Of a stretch of DNA of 64,000 bases, positions 1-9,538 are shown piece by piece (the first letter of the stretch is position 1; each line of letters starts with the position of its first letter). The translations under genes were made by a program, and so were the position numbers. This DNA comes from Amaricoccus sp. (lineage in GTDB: Bacteria; Pseudomonadota; Alphaproteobacteria; Rhodobacterales; Rhodobacteraceae): positions 1-64,000 of the forward strand of contig NZ_JAGOMQ010000014.1 of assembly GCF_017993425.1 (NCBI RefSeq). The letters are read 5' to 3'. The notes under the pieces are model-generated. The model did not search any database. It saw only the letters and a program-made list of their open reading frames with translations, and had not been told where the DNA came from.

Positions 1-19
1 GGGGAAGGGGGGTGGGGGA

Positions 20-138
20 GACCGCGCGCAACGGCGCGCCAGGGGCCCCGCGCGTCGGCGCGGGGAGAACGACAGCCGGCGCGCAACGGCGCGCCGGCCG
101 CATCGCAAACCTCCCACTCGCGGGCGGCCTCCGCCCGC
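20..138. repeat. Array of four hairpins upstream of cbbX
   Basis: Four consecutive inverted repeats lie just before cbbX. Arms and loops are: 24-29/34-39 with loop AACG, 46-53/58-65 with loop GTCG, 75-84/89-98 with loop AACG, and 120-127/131-138 with loop CCT. The arms are perfect at 6, 8, 10 and 8 bp. The last hairpin is followed by CTTTTCCCCC and could end upstream transcription. What lies before base 1 is unknown; in related bacteria it would be the RuBisCO small-subunit gene. The array could also shape the cbbX leader. Confidence 0.6.
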
Positions 139-164
139 GCCTTTTCCCCCGGGAGCCCGAACAG

Positions 165-1094
165 ATGACGACCGCCGAGATCGACCCCGACACCGCCGCG
201 CCGGAAACCGTCGACCTCCGCGCCGAGTACGAGACCTCCGGCGTCCGCGCCGTCCTCGACGAGCTCGACCGGACGCTCATCGGCCTCGCGCCGGTCAAGA
301 CCCGCATCCGCGAGACCGCCGCCCTGCTGCTGGTGGAACGCGCCCGCCGCAAGCTCGGCCTCGCCCACGAGACGCCGACGCTGCACATGTCCTTCTCCGG
401 CAACCCCGGCACCGGCAAGACCACCGTCGCGCTGCGCATGGCCGACCTCCTCCACCGCCTCGGCTACGTCCGCAAGGGCCACCTCGTCACCGTCACCCGC
501 GACGACCTCGTCGGCCAGTACATCGGCCACACCGCCCCGAAGACCAGGGAGGTGCTCAAGAAGGCGATGGGCGGCGTCCTCTTCATCGACGAGGCCTACT
601 ACCTCTGGCGCCCCGAGAACGAGCGCGACTACGGCCAGGAGGCGATCGAGATCCTGCTCCAGGTCATGGAGAACAACCGCGACGACCTCGTCGTCATCCT
701 CGCCGGCTACGGCGACCGCATGGCGCGCTTCTTCGAGGCGAACCCGGGCTTCCGCTCGCGCATCGCCCACCACGTCGACTTCCCCGACTACGACGACGCC
801 GAGCTCCTCGCGATCGCCGAGGTCATGCTCGCCGCCCAGAACTACACCCTTACGCCGACCGCCCGCGCCGCCTTCGCCGACTACGTCCCCCTCCGCCGCG
901 CCCAGCCGCACTTCGCCAACGCCCGCTCGATCCGCAACGCGCTGGACCGCGCCCGCCTCCGCCAGGCCAACCGCCTGTTCCTGACCGCCGACGGCCCCCT
1001 CGACGCCGCCGCGCTCAGCGCCCTCGACGAGCCCGACATCCGCGCCAGCCGCGTCTTCCGCGGCGGCCTCGACGCCGACAGGAGCCAGCCATGA
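165..1094 (+). CDS. cbbX: CbbX, red-type RuBisCO activase (AAA+ ATPase)
   Basis: The 309-aa product closely matches proteobacterial CbbX, the hexameric AAA+ motor that remodels inhibited red-type (form IC) RuBisCO by pulling on the large-subunit C-terminus. Visible are Walker [10 protein letters not shown] (about 79-87), the pore-loop segment GQYIGH (about 117-122), Walker B with DE at about 142-143, and the C-terminal [16 protein letters not shown] helix typical of the family. The frame is open further upstream, but family alignments start at MTTAEID, so ATG 165 is chosen. The stop overlaps the rpe start (ATGA), so the two are probably one operon. No RuBisCO gene is in the window; it probably lies to the left. 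Confidence 0.95.
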   Translation: MTTAEIDPDTAAPETVDLRAEYETSGVRAVLDELDRTLIGLAPVKTRIRETAALLLVERARRKLGLAHETPTLHMSFSGNPGTGKTTVALRMADLLHRLGYVRKGHLVTVTRDDLVGQYIGHTAPKTREVLKKAMGGVLFIDEAYYLWRPENERDYGQEAIEILLQVMENNRDDLVVILAGYGDRMARFFEANPGFRSRIAHHVDFPDYDDAELLAIAEVMLAAQNYTLTPTARAAFADYVPLRRAQPHFANARSIRNALDRARLRQANRLFLTADGPLDAAALSALDEPDIRASRVFRGGLDADRSQP

Positions 1095-1819
1095 CCTTGG
1101 ACGCCCCCTTCGACCACCCCTTCGACCGCAGCCCGAAGATCGCGCCGTCGATCCTCTCCGCCGACTTCGCCGACTTCGGCGCCGAGATCCGCGCCGTCGA
1201 GACGCAAGGCGCCGACTGGATCCACGTCGACGTCATGGACGGCCACTTCGTCCCCAACCTCACCTTCGGCCCGCCGCTGGTGAAGGCGATCCGCCGCCAC
1301 GTCACGACCCTGATGGACGTCCACCTGATGATCGCCCCGGCCGACCCCTACATCGACGCCTTCGCCGCGGCCGGCGCCGACATCCTCACCATCCACGCCG
1401 AGGCCGGCCCCCACACCCACCGCAGCCTGCAGGCGATCCGCGCCGCCGGCGCCCGCCCCGGCCTCGCGCTCAACCCCGGCACGCCCCCCGAGGCGGCGCG
1501 CCCCCTCCTCGACCTCGTCTGCGTGATGACGGTCAACCCGGGCTTCGGCGGCCAGAGGTTCATCGCCTCCACCCTCGACAAGATCCGCACCCTCCGCGAC
1601 TGGATCGGCGACCGCCCGATCCACATCGAGGTCGACGGCGGCGTCGCCCCCGAGACCGCGCCGCTCGCCGTCGCCGCCGGGGCGGACGTCCTCGTCGCCG
1701 GATCCGCGGTCTTCGCCGGCGGCTCGGTCGCCGACCCCGCCCCCTACGGCCGCAACATCCGCGCCCTGCGCGCCGCGGCCGCGGACCGCTCGCCGGCCGC
1801 CCTCGCCCTGCCCGCGTAG
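1091..1819 (+). CDS. rpe: Ribulose-phosphate 3-epimerase
   Basis: This 242-aa TIM-barrel enzyme interconverts ribulose 5-phosphate and xylulose 5-phosphate in the Calvin cycle and pentose phosphate pathway. The family signatures are present: [18 protein letters not shown] (metal and catalytic Asp), [15 protein letters not shown] with the phosphate-gripper glycines, and VDGGV with the second catalytic Asp. The first ten or so residues ([11 protein letters not shown]) are an extension before the usual [11 protein letters not shown] start. The ATG overlaps the cbbX stop by 4 nt, and the pairing suggests the cbb form (cbbE) of the enzyme. It ends 13 bp from the convergent TetR gene. Confidence 0.96.
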   Translation: MTLDAPFDHPFDRSPKIAPSILSADFADFGAEIRAVETQGADWIHVDVMDGHFVPNLTFGPPLVKAIRRHVTTLMDVHLMIAPADPYIDAFAAAGADILTIHAEAGPHTHRSLQAIRAAGARPGLALNPGTPPEAARPLLDLVCVMTVNPGFGGQRFIASTLDKIRTLRDWIGDRPIHIEVDGGVAPETAPLAVAAGADVLVAGSAVFAGGSVADPAPYGRNIRALRAAAADRSPAALALPA

Positions 1820-1832
1820 CCGCCGCCCCCCG

Positions 1833-2504
1833 TCAGCGCCGGACGCTCGCCAGCACCGTTTGCACCACATGCGCCTCCCAGGCCGCGAGCTGGTCGGGGG
1901 CGTCGAGCGTCCGGTCGAAGATCAGGCCCAGCGTGTGGCGGTTCGACAGGTAGAACACCGAGAGCGACGCCATCGTCAGGTAGACATGCAGCGGATCGAG
2001 CCCGGGACGGAACAGCCCCGCCGCCACCCCGCGCCCGAGGATCGAGGTCAGCTCCGAGACCAGCGTCGTCTGCATCGCCCGGATGCGCGTCGAGCCCCTG
2101 AGGAACCGCGCCCGCATCAGGTTCTCGGTGTTGAGCAGGCTGATGAACTCGGGATGCTCGACGAAGTAGCGCCAGGTGAACACCGTCAGCTCGCGCACCC
2201 CCTCCTCCGGCGCCCGGTGCCCGAGGTCGAGCGTCGCCTCCGCGCCGCGGATGCCGGCATAGGCCTCCTCCAGCACGACGAGGTAGAGCGCCTCCTTGTC
2301 GCCGAAATAGTGGTAGAGCATCCGCTTGTTGCTGCCGGCCCGCGCCGCGATCGCGTCGACGCGCGCCCCGCCGAAGCCGTTCTCGGCGAATTCCCGCGTC
2401 GCCGCGGCGAGGATCGAGGCGCGCGTCCGCCCGGGGTCGCGCTGCACGACGAGACGCGCCTCGGCGGCGTCGCTCTCCCTCCCGGTCGAATCGTCGGCGG
2501 CCAT
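1833..2504 (-). CDS. TetR/AcrR-family transcriptional regulator
   Basis: The 223-aa protein has an N-terminal TetR helix-turn-helix (RASILAAATREFAENGFGG ... NKRMLYHYFGDKEALY) and an alpha-helical ligand/dimer domain. The frame stays open to 2552, but GGAGGG lies six bases before ATG 2504, so that start is preferred. It is divergent from the sugar ABC operon, with a palindromic operator candidate in the shared 209-bp gap. Inference: it represses that operon, and perhaps itself, until the sugar or a catabolite binds. TetR regulators are less usual than LacI for sugar ABC operons, so the ligand is uncertain. Confidence 0.9.
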   Translation of the reverse strand: MAADDSTGRESDAAEARLVVQRDPGRTRASILAAATREFAENGFGGARVDAIAARAGSNKRMLYHYFGDKEALYLVVLEEAYAGIRGAEATLDLGHRAPEEGVRELTVFTWRYFVEHPEFISLLNTENLMRARFLRGSTRIRAMQTTLVSELTSILGRGVAAGLFRPGLDPLHVYLTMASLSVFYLSNRHTLGLIFDRTLDAPDQLAAWEAHVVQTVLASVRR

Positions 2505-2602
2505 CCCGGACCCTCCGCTCCCCCGAAACGCGGCGACCCTGCGCCGACGCAAGGCCGCGATAGCATTCCTTTCAATCGCTTGCTACGCAACGCGCAACGC
2601 GC

Positions 2603-2647
2603 TTGACAAGAATCAGCTCCTCGACTTACGAAGTAACCAAATGGTTA
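2603..2647 (+). promoter_or_regulatory. Promoter -35 and palindromic TetR operator candidate
   Basis: A perfect TTGACA -35 box is at 2603-2608; the -10 region near 2627 is weak. Just downstream is TAACCA-AA-TGGTTA (2634-2647), with perfect 6-bp arms and a 2-bp centre, preceded by a smaller TTAC-GAA-GTAA palindrome (2626-2636). The site resembles the two-fold TetR-type operator TGACCA-N2-TGGTCA known for RutR. Placed at or after the start site, binding would block transcription of the ABC operon. Confidence 0.6.
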
Positions 2648-2713
2648 TACGCCGCGCAAGCGGTCTGGCCAACACCGCCCGCAAGCGGCGGTCGCAAGGG
2701 AGGATAGCTCGAC

Positions 2714-4003
2714 ATGACCGTTCGCATCGACAGGCGCAGCCTGCTCGCCGGCGCGGCCGGAATCGCGGCGCTCGGCGCGCTCGGCCCCCGCGCCGCCCGG
2801 GCGCAGGACGCCCGCCTCCGGCTGATGTGGTGGGGCTCGCAGAACCGCAACGAGCGCACCAACACGGTGATCGGCCTCTTCACCGGCGCCAATCCCGGGA
2901 TCGCCGTCGAGGGCGAGAGCGCCGGCTGGGACGACTACTGGACCCGCCTCGCCACCCAGACCGCCGGCGGCAACGCGCCCGACGTCATGCAGATGGATTA
3001 CCGCTACATCTTCGAATACGCCCGCCGCGGCGTGCTGGCGCCGCTCGACGAGGCGGTGGCGAGCGGCGCGCTCGACCTCTCCGGCTTCTCCGAGGAGGCG
3101 ATCGCCGGCGGCAAGGTGGACGGCAAGATCTACGGCGTCAGCCTCGGCGCGAACTCGAGCGCCATGATCGTCAACGCCCAGGCCTTCGAGGAGGCCGGCG
3201 TCGCGCCGCCCGAGCGGGGCATGACCTGGGACGCGTTCGCGGTCCGCGCCGCGGAGCTCACCGAGAAGGCCGGCAAGAAGGGCTTCCACGGCTCGGCCGA
3301 CGGCGGCGGCGTGGAGCCCACCTTCGAGGGCTGGCTGCGCCAGCGCGGCAAGGCGCTCTACGACGCCGATGGCAAGCTCGCCTTCGACGCCGGCGACGCC
3401 GGCGAATGGTTCGCGATGTGGCAGGCGATGCGCGACAGCGGAGCCTGCGTGCCGGCCGACCTCCAGGCGCTCGACCAGCTCAACATCGAGACGAGCATGG
3501 TCTCGCTCGGCCATGCCGCGGTCGCCTTCGCGCATTCCAACCAGATCGTCGGCTACCAGGGCCTGAGCCAGGCGCCGCTGACCATGGCGCCCTATCCCAC
3601 GGGCGGCGAGGGCTCGAAGCCCGGCCAGTACCGCAAGCCCTCGATGTTCTTCTCCGCCTACGCCAACACCAAGGTCCCGGGAGAGGCCGCGAAGTTCGTC
3701 AGCTACTTCATCAACGACGAGGCGGCGACCGATGCGCTCGGCGTCGAGCGCGGCGTGCCGGAATCGGCTTCCGTCCGCGAGCGCCTCGCCCAGACCCTCG
3801 ACGATCTCGGCAAGGCCCAGATCGAGTATGTGGCCAATCTCGGCGACCTCGCCGGGCCGCTGCCGCCGCCGCCGCCCTCCGGCGCCGGCGAGATCGCCTT
3901 CGCGCTCAAGCGCGTCAACGAGGAGGTCGGCTTCGGCACGCCGCCCGAGGCCGCCGGCGAATCCTTCGTCGCCGAGGCGACGGCGATCCTCGCCCGGGGC
4001 TAG
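2714..4003 (+). CDS. ABC sugar-importer periplasmic binding protein (family 1)
   Basis: A 429-aa extracellular solute-binding protein. The N-terminus MTVRIDRRSLLAGAAGIAAL carries twin arginines at residues 7-8 followed by a hydrophobic stretch and ARAQ, so Tat export to the periplasm is likely. The mature part has the typical start RLRLMWWGSQNRNERT and the WDDYWTRLATQ and PDVMQMDYRYI motifs of carbohydrate-binding proteins. GGGAGG precedes the ATG. It is the first gene of the operon and supplies substrate to the two permeases. The sugar is not identifiable from sequence; oxidoreductase neighbours suggest a cyclitol or modified sugar. Confidence 0.92.
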   Translation: MTVRIDRRSLLAGAAGIAALGALGPRAARAQDARLRLMWWGSQNRNERTNTVIGLFTGANPGIAVEGESAGWDDYWTRLATQTAGGNAPDVMQMDYRYIFEYARRGVLAPLDEAVASGALDLSGFSEEAIAGGKVDGKIYGVSLGANSSAMIVNAQAFEEAGVAPPERGMTWDAFAVRAAELTEKAGKKGFHGSADGGGVEPTFEGWLRQRGKALYDADGKLAFDAGDAGEWFAMWQAMRDSGACVPADLQALDQLNIETSMVSLGHAAVAFAHSNQIVGYQGLSQAPLTMAPYPTGGEGSKPGQYRKPSMFFSAYANTKVPGEAAKFVSYFINDEAATDALGVERGVPESASVRERLAQTLDDLGKAQIEYVANLGDLAGPLPPPPPSGAGEIAFALKRVNEEVGFGTPPEAAGESFVAEATAILARG

Positions 4004-4008
4004 GGGCG

Positions 4009-4959
4009 ATGGCGCCGCGCGAGGGGACTGCGCCCGCTCCCGCGGGCGCAGCCGGGGCCGCACGCCCCGGCTGGCTCGCCAGGGCCTGGGCCGCCAACGG
4101 CCCGGGCTACCTCTTCCTCGCGCCCTGGCTCGTCGGCTTCCTGGTGCTGACGCTCGGGCCGGCGCTGATCTCGCTCTATCTCTCCTTCACCAACTTCGAC
4201 CTCTTGCGGCCGCCGACCTGGGTCGGCGCCGACAACTACGCGCGCATCTTCACCGCCGACGCCAAGTTCATGGCCTCGATGCGCGTCACCCTGTTCTTCG
4301 TCGTGTTCTCCGTGCCGCTGAAGCTCGCCTTCGCGCTCGCCGTCGCCGTGGCGCTCAACCGCGGCATCGCCGGGCTGCCGCTCTACCGGGCGATCTTCTA
4401 CCTGCCCTCGCTCCTCGGCGCCTCGGTCGCCATCGCCGTGCTCTGGCGCCAGCTCTTCGCCCGCGACGGCCTCGTCAACGCCGTCCTCGCCAACTTCGGC
4501 ATCGACGGCCCGAGCTGGATCTCCCACCCGTCCTACTCGCTCTGGACGCTGATCATCCTCTCGGTCTGGCAGTTCGGCTCGCCGATGATCATCTTCCTCG
4601 CCGGCCTGCGCCAGATCCCGACCGACATGTACGAGGCCGCCTCCCTCGACGGCGCCTCCAAGGCCCGGCAGTTCTGGAAGATCACCCTGCCGCTCCTCAC
4701 GCCGGTGATCTTCTTCAACGCCGTCGTCCAGACCATCGAGGCCTTCAAGGCCTTCACCCCCGCCTTCATCATCTCCGGCGGCACCGGCGGCCCGGTCAAC
4801 TCGACGCTCTTCTACACCCTCTACCTCTACCAGGAGGCCTTCGGCTTCTTCCGCATGGGCTACGCCTCGGCGCTCGCCTGGATCCTCGTCGTCATCATCG
4901 CCGCCTTCACCACCCTCTCCTTCGTCAGCTCGCGCTACTGGGTCCACTACAATGACTGA
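4009..4959 (+). CDS. ABC sugar-importer permease (MalF type)
   Basis: A 316-aa inner-membrane permease, MalF/UgpA-like, with about six transmembrane segments and the EAA loop (EAASLDGASKARQFWKITLP) that contacts the ATPase. ATG 4009 follows the binding-protein stop by 5 bp. Its C-terminus reads WVHYND and the stop lies in ATGACTGA at 4952-4959, where the ancestral start of the next permease appears to have overlapped it. That junction now holds a 400-bp insertion (see the bridging frame and repeat copy A). Confidence 0.94.
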   Translation: MAPREGTAPAPAGAAGAARPGWLARAWAANGPGYLFLAPWLVGFLVLTLGPALISLYLSFTNFDLLRPPTWVGADNYARIFTADAKFMASMRVTLFFVVFSVPLKLAFALAVAVALNRGIAGLPLYRAIFYLPSLLGASVAIAVLWRQLFARDGLVNAVLANFGIDGPSWISHPSYSLWTLIILSVWQFGSPMIIFLAGLRQIPTDMYEAASLDGASKARQFWKITLPLLTPVIFFNAVVQTIEAFKAFTPAFIISGGTGGPVNSTLFYTLYLYQEAFGFFRMGYASALAWILVVIIAAFTTLSFVSSRYWVHYND

Positions 4960-5035
4960 TCGCGCCCTCCTCCCCGCGACGAAAGACCTCACCGCCCCGG
5001 CGCGCCCCCGCCCCTCCGCCTGCCGGGTGCAGAAT

Positions 5036-5353
5036 CACACGGCACGACCCCTGCCTGCCCCGTTCCATCCACGGAGCCTCGAGCGACCGATGCGGGCTTG
5101 CCCGCGAGGCTACGGCGCGACAAGCGAAAGCCCGGCTTTCGCCGCGCCGACGGCTGGAGCGCGGTTGCGCGCGGAAGCCGTCAGGGGCGCCGATTTCTGC
5201 GGAAGCGCGCCATCCGTCCGTGATCGCCCCGGCGAGCGCGGAATCGCGCTCGCCGGGGCGATCACGGACGGATTTGCCGCGGGTCAAATCCGTCTGGCTT
5301 CGACGTCGCGGCCAGCCTCGGGCCGCGCCTACTCTCCGCTGTCGTGGAGTGTC
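5036..5353 (+). mobile_element. MITE-like structured repeat, copy A
   Basis: One of five copies of an approximately 320-bp non-coding element. The left end CACACGGCACGACC and right end TGTCGTGGAGTGTC are diverged forms of the 14-bp inverted termini seen perfectly in copy C. Internal modules, in order: GCGGGCTTGCCCGC, a GCGAAAGC/GCTTTCGC hairpin, a GCGCGG/GCGCGC segment, a long hairpin (5212-5273), and ACGGATTT paired with AAATCCGT. No clean 9-bp target duplication is seen, so this is probably an older insertion. It separates two genes of one operon. Confidence 0.75.
5212..5273 (+). repeat. Perfect 29-bp-arm hairpin with GAAT loop
   Basis: Arms 5212-5240 and 5245-5273 are exact reverse complements over 29 bp, separated by GAAT. 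The same position in copies B, C and E is an imperfect version. The 3' arm's ACGGATTT can alternatively pair with AAATCCGT about ten bases downstream (5289-5296), so two mutually exclusive folds are possible. In the operon transcript this could protect or terminate mRNA between the permease genes. Confidence 0.85.
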
Positions 5354-5360
5354 CACCACG

Positions 5361-6242
5361 ATGACTGACGCGCTCCCCCCCGCCGCCATCGACCCCGCCG
5401 CCGCGGCCCGCCGCCGCCGCGTCGTCACCGCGATCGTCCACGTCGTGCTGGTCGCCGCGTCGATCCTGATGCTCTATCCGCTGCTCTGGATGCTCTCCGC
5501 CTCCGTGCGCCCCGAGGCGGAGATCTTCTCCTCCACCTCGCTCTGGCCCTCCGCCTTCAGCCTCGACGCCTACGTCCGCGGCTGGAACGGCCTCCAGGTC
5601 AGCTTCGGCCGGTTCTTCTGGAACTCCTTCGTCATCGCGGCGCTCAGCGTCGCCGGCAACGTCGTCGCCTGCTCGCTCGCCGCCTACGCCTTCGCCCGGC
5701 TCCAGTTCCGCGGCCGCAACCTCTGGTTCGCGATCATGCTCGGCACGCTGATGATCCCCTACCACGTCACCCTGATCCCGCAGTACGTGCTCTTCCTCAA
5801 CCTCGGCTGGGTCGACACCTTCCTCCCCCTCGTCGTGCCGAAGTTCCTCGCCCTCGACGCCTTCTTCATCTTCCTGATGGTGCAGTTCTTCCGCGGCATC
5901 CCCCGCGAGCTCGACGAGGCCGCCATGATGGACGGCTGCTCGCCCTGGCGCATCTACTGGAAGATCATGCTGCCGCTCTCCACCCCCGTCCTCGCCACGG
6001 CGGCGATCTTCTCCTTCATCTGGACCTGGGACGACTTCTTCGGCCCGCTGATCTACCTCAACGACATGCGCAACTTCACCGCCCAGCTCGGCCTGCGCTC
6101 CTTCGTCGACAGCTCGTCCGAGAGCGACTGGAGCGGCCTCTTCGCCATGTCGACGCTCTCCCTCGTCCCGGTGTTCTTCTTCTTCCTGTTCTTCCAGCGC
6201 CTCCTGATCGAAGGCATCGCCACCACCGGCATGAAGCGCTGA
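5361..6242 (+). CDS. ABC sugar-importer permease (MalG type)
   Basis: A 293-aa inner-membrane permease with about six transmembrane helices. The EAA loop reads ELDEAAMMDGCSPWRIYWKIMLP, and the C-terminal GIATTGMKR is typical of MalG/LacG permeases. ATG 5361 is chosen because MTDALPPA precedes the first helix and the frame upstream is repeat copy A. It forms the heterodimeric channel with the preceding permease. No good ribosome site precedes it, since the upstream DNA is the repeat's right end, so its translation may depend on ribosomes arriving through the bridging frame. Confidence 0.94.
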   Translation: MTDALPPAAIDPAAAARRRRVVTAIVHVVLVAASILMLYPLLWMLSASVRPEAEIFSSTSLWPSAFSLDAYVRGWNGLQVSFGRFFWNSFVIAALSVAGNVVACSLAAYAFARLQFRGRNLWFAIMLGTLMIPYHVTLIPQYVLFLNLGWVDTFLPLVVPKFLALDAFFIFLMVQFFRGIPRELDEAAMMDGCSPWRIYWKIMLPLSTPVLATAAIFSFIWTWDDFFGPLIYLNDMRNFTAQLGLRSFVDSSSESDWSGLFAMSTLSLVPVFFFFLFFQRLLIEGIATTGMKR

Positions 6243-6265
6243 CCGCCCGAAAGGACCACCCCACC

Positions 6266-7285
6266 ATGAGCCTGCGCTTCGCGGCCATCGGCCTCACCCA
6301 CGACCACATCTACGGGCAGACCACCTGCCTGATCCGGGCCGGCGCCGAGCTCGTCGCCTTCCACGAGGCCGACGAGGCGCTGGCCGCCGCCTACGCCAAG
6401 GCCTTCCCCCAGGCCCGCCGCGTCGCCGACAAGGCGGCGATCCTCGAGGACCGCACCATCGCCGTCGTCGCCTCCTCGATCGTCCCCGCCGACCGCGCCC
6501 CCCTCGCCGTCGAGGCGATGCGCCACGGCAAGGACCTGCTCCTCGACAAGCCCGGCATGACCTCGCTCGAGCAGCTCGCCGAGGTCCGCCGCGTGCAGGC
6601 CGAGACCGGCCGCATCGTCTCGATCCTCTACTCCGAGCATTTCGAGGTCCCCGCCACCGTCCGCGCCGGCGAGCTGGTCCACGCCGGCGCCATCGGCGAG
6701 GTCGTCCACGTCACCGGCCTCGGGCCCCACCGCCTGCGCAAGGCCACCCGCGCCCCCTACTTCTTCGACCGCGCCCGCTACGGCGGCATCCTCGCCGACA
6801 TCGCCTCGCACCAGGTCGAGCAGTTCCTGTTCTTCACCGGCGACCGCCCCACCCGCGTCCTCTCCGCCACCGTCGCCAACCGCGCCAACCCCTCGACCCC
6901 GGGCCTCCAGGACGTCGGCGACATGCACCTCGCCACCGACCGCGCCACCGGCATGATCCGCGTCGACTGGTTCACCCCCGACGGCCTGCCCACCTGGGGC
7001 GACGGCCGCCTGATCATCGTCGGCACCACCGGCACGATCGAGCTGCGCAAGTATCTCGACCTCGACGGCCGGCCGGGCACGAACCACCTCTTCCTCGCCG
7101 ACCGCGACGGCGTCCGCCACATCGCCTGCGAGGGAACCGACCTGCCCTTCGGCCGCCAGTTCCTCGCCGACGTCCGCGACCGCACCGAGACCGCCATGCC
7201 GCAGTCCCGCGCCTTCATGGCGATGGAGGTGGCGCTCACCGCGCAGAAGCTCGCCGAGGAGACCGGCGCATGGAGCGCCCGGTGA
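6266..7285 (+). CDS. Gfo/Idh/MocA-family oxidoreductase 1
   Basis: A 339-aa NAD(P)-dependent dehydrogenase of the Gfo/Idh/MocA family (N-terminal Rossmann domain, C-terminal substrate domain). The nucleotide loop reads AAIGLTHDHIYG, and the usual EKP motif is LDKPG here, so the proton-relay Lys is kept but the Glu is Asp. A candidate catalytic region is DIASHQVEQFLFF. GAAAGG precedes the start. It overlaps the next gene by 16 bp. It probably oxidises or isomerises the imported sugar; inositol, glucose or a disaccharide are all possible substrates. Confidence 0.9.
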   Translation: MSLRFAAIGLTHDHIYGQTTCLIRAGAELVAFHEADEALAAAYAKAFPQARRVADKAAILEDRTIAVVASSIVPADRAPLAVEAMRHGKDLLLDKPGMTSLEQLAEVRRVQAETGRIVSILYSEHFEVPATVRAGELVHAGAIGEVVHVTGLGPHRLRKATRAPYFFDRARYGGILADIASHQVEQFLFFTGDRPTRVLSATVANRANPSTPGLQDVGDMHLATDRATGMIRVDWFTPDGLPTWGDGRLIIVGTTGTIELRKYLDLDGRPGTNHLFLADRDGVRHIACEGTDLPFGRQFLADVRDRTETAMPQSRAFMAMEVALTAQKLAEETGAWSAR

Positions 7286-8361
7286 CCAACCCGGCGACCC
7301 GCAACGTCGGCCTCGTCGGCCTCAACATCGGCCGCGCCCATATCGTCGAGGGCTACGTCCCCAACCCGGCCCTCCGCCTCGCCACGATCTGCGACCTCGA
7401 CGAGGAACGCCTCAATTCCGTCGGCGACGAGTTCGGCGTCGAGACCCGCACCACCTCCTTCGACTCGATGCTCGCCGACCCGAGCCTCGACGTCATCGAC
7501 ATCTGCACGCCGCCGATGCTGCACCGCCCCATGGTCGAGGCCGCGCTCGCCGCCGGCAAGCACGTCATCTGCGAGAAGCCGCTGACCGGCTCGCTCAAGG
7601 ACTGCGACGCCATCATCGCCGCCGAGGCGAAGGCCCCCGGCAAGCTCATGCCGATCTTCCAGTACCGCTACGGCGACGGCGTCGAGAAGGCCCGCCGCAT
7701 CATCGAGGCGGGCGTCGCCGGCAAGCTCTACGCCGGCGCCGCCGAGACCTTCTGGAAGCGCGGCCCCGACTACTACGCCGTCCCCTGGCGCGGCAAATGG
7801 GCGACCGAGCTCGGCGGCGTCCTCGTCACCCACGCCCTCCACCTCCACGACATGGCCCTCCTCCTCGCCGGCCCCGCCGCCCGCGTCTTCGGCCGCATCT
7901 CCACCCGCGTGAACGACATCGAGGTCGAGGACTGCGTCTCCGCCTCGATCCTGCTCGCGAACGGCGCGCCGCTGTCGCTGACCTGCACCCTCGGCTCGCA
8001 GGACGAGATCAGCCGCCTGCGCCTGCACTTCGAGAACGTCACCTTCGAATCCACCCACGAGGCCTATGCCCCGGGCAACGACCCGTGGCGGATCCTCGCC
8101 GCCTCCGACGCCGTCCAGCGCCGCATCGACGACCTGATCGGCGACTGGACCCCGGTCGGCCCGCGCTTCACCACCCAGATGGCGCAGTTCGCCGAGGCCC
8201 TCGACGGCAGGCGCCCTCTGCCGGTGACCACCGCCGACGCCCGCCGCGCGCTCGAGCTCGTCACCGCGATCTACCAGTCCTCCGACACCGGCGCCGACGT
8301 GGCGCTGCCGATCGGGCCGGACAGTCCGAAATATGCCGACTGGCGGGCGCGGACCCGCTGA
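7270..8361 (+). CDS. Gfo/Idh/MocA-family oxidoreductase 2
   Basis: A 363-aa paralogous dehydrogenase with a Rossmann start (NVGLVGLNIGRAHI), the DVIDICTPPMLH strand and the canonical ICEKPLTGS motif; THALHLHD probably carries the active-site His. It starts inside the end of the preceding gene (16-bp overlap), which indicates tight translational coupling. The two enzymes are only distantly similar, so they probably catalyse successive steps (for example oxidation then reduction at another carbon, as in 3-keto-sugar pathways) rather than being recent duplicates. The substrate is unknown. Confidence 0.92.
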   Translation: MERPVTNPATRNVGLVGLNIGRAHIVEGYVPNPALRLATICDLDEERLNSVGDEFGVETRTTSFDSMLADPSLDVIDICTPPMLHRPMVEAALAAGKHVICEKPLTGSLKDCDAIIAAEAKAPGKLMPIFQYRYGDGVEKARRIIEAGVAGKLYAGAAETFWKRGPDYYAVPWRGKWATELGGVLVTHALHLHDMALLLAGPAARVFGRISTRVNDIEVEDCVSASILLANGAPLSLTCTLGSQDEISRLRLHFENVTFESTHEAYAPGNDPWRILAASDAVQRRIDDLIGDWTPVGPRFTTQMAQFAEALDGRRPLPVTTADARRALELVTAIYQSSDTGADVALPIGPDSPKYADWRARTR

Positions 8362-8372
8362 GGGAGGAAAGC

Positions 8373-9452
<1,080 letters not shown>

Positions 9453-9475
9453 CCCGCCGCCCGGCCATTCGGGCT

Positions 9476-9500
9476 CCCCGGGCGGCAAGGTCGCCCGGGG
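9476..9500 (+). terminator. Hairpin after the ABC operon
   Basis: Arms CCCCGGGCG (9476-9484) and CGCCCGGGG (9492-9500) pair perfectly over 9 bp with a 7-nt loop, 24 bp after the ATPase stop. No U-tract follows, so it is either a GC-rich terminator or an mRNA 3'-end stabiliser. Confidence 0.45.
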
Positions 9501-9512
9501 CGGGGATCCCGC

Positions 9513-9530
9513 CGCTGTCGTGTAGCATGG
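9513..9530 (+). mobile_element. Vestigial right end of the structured repeat
   Basis: CGCTGTCGTGTAGCATGG matches the right end of copy A (CCGCTGTCGTG) and the TGTCGTG terminal core, but no element body precedes it. It is probably the leftover of an earlier copy just before copy B. Confidence 0.4.
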
Positions 9531-9538
9531 CGCGTCAG

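Larger units (their letters stand above)
4952..5368 (+). other. Open frame bridging the two permease genes
   Basis: This 138-codon frame starts in ATGACTGA at the end of the first permease and ends in an identical ATGACTGA at the start of the second. The sequences 4942-4959 and 5351-5368 match at 16 of 18 positions. Its first residues, MTDRALLP, resemble the second permease's MTDALPPA, and its last, VHHDD, resemble the first permease's VHYND. The middle runs through repeat copy A. It is probably not a functional protein. It may preserve translational coupling across the insertion, or it may be a chance result of few stop codons at high GC. Confidence 0.35.

Noticed and set aside
12-164. N-terminal extension of cbbX from base 12
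   Set aside because: The extension is Arg/Gly/Ala-rich, crosses four hairpins and has no counterpart in CbbX proteins.
5027-5362. 9-bp target duplication around repeat copy A
   Set aside because: GTGCAGAAT and CACCACGAT do not match; the only flanking repeat is the 18-bp start duplication further out.
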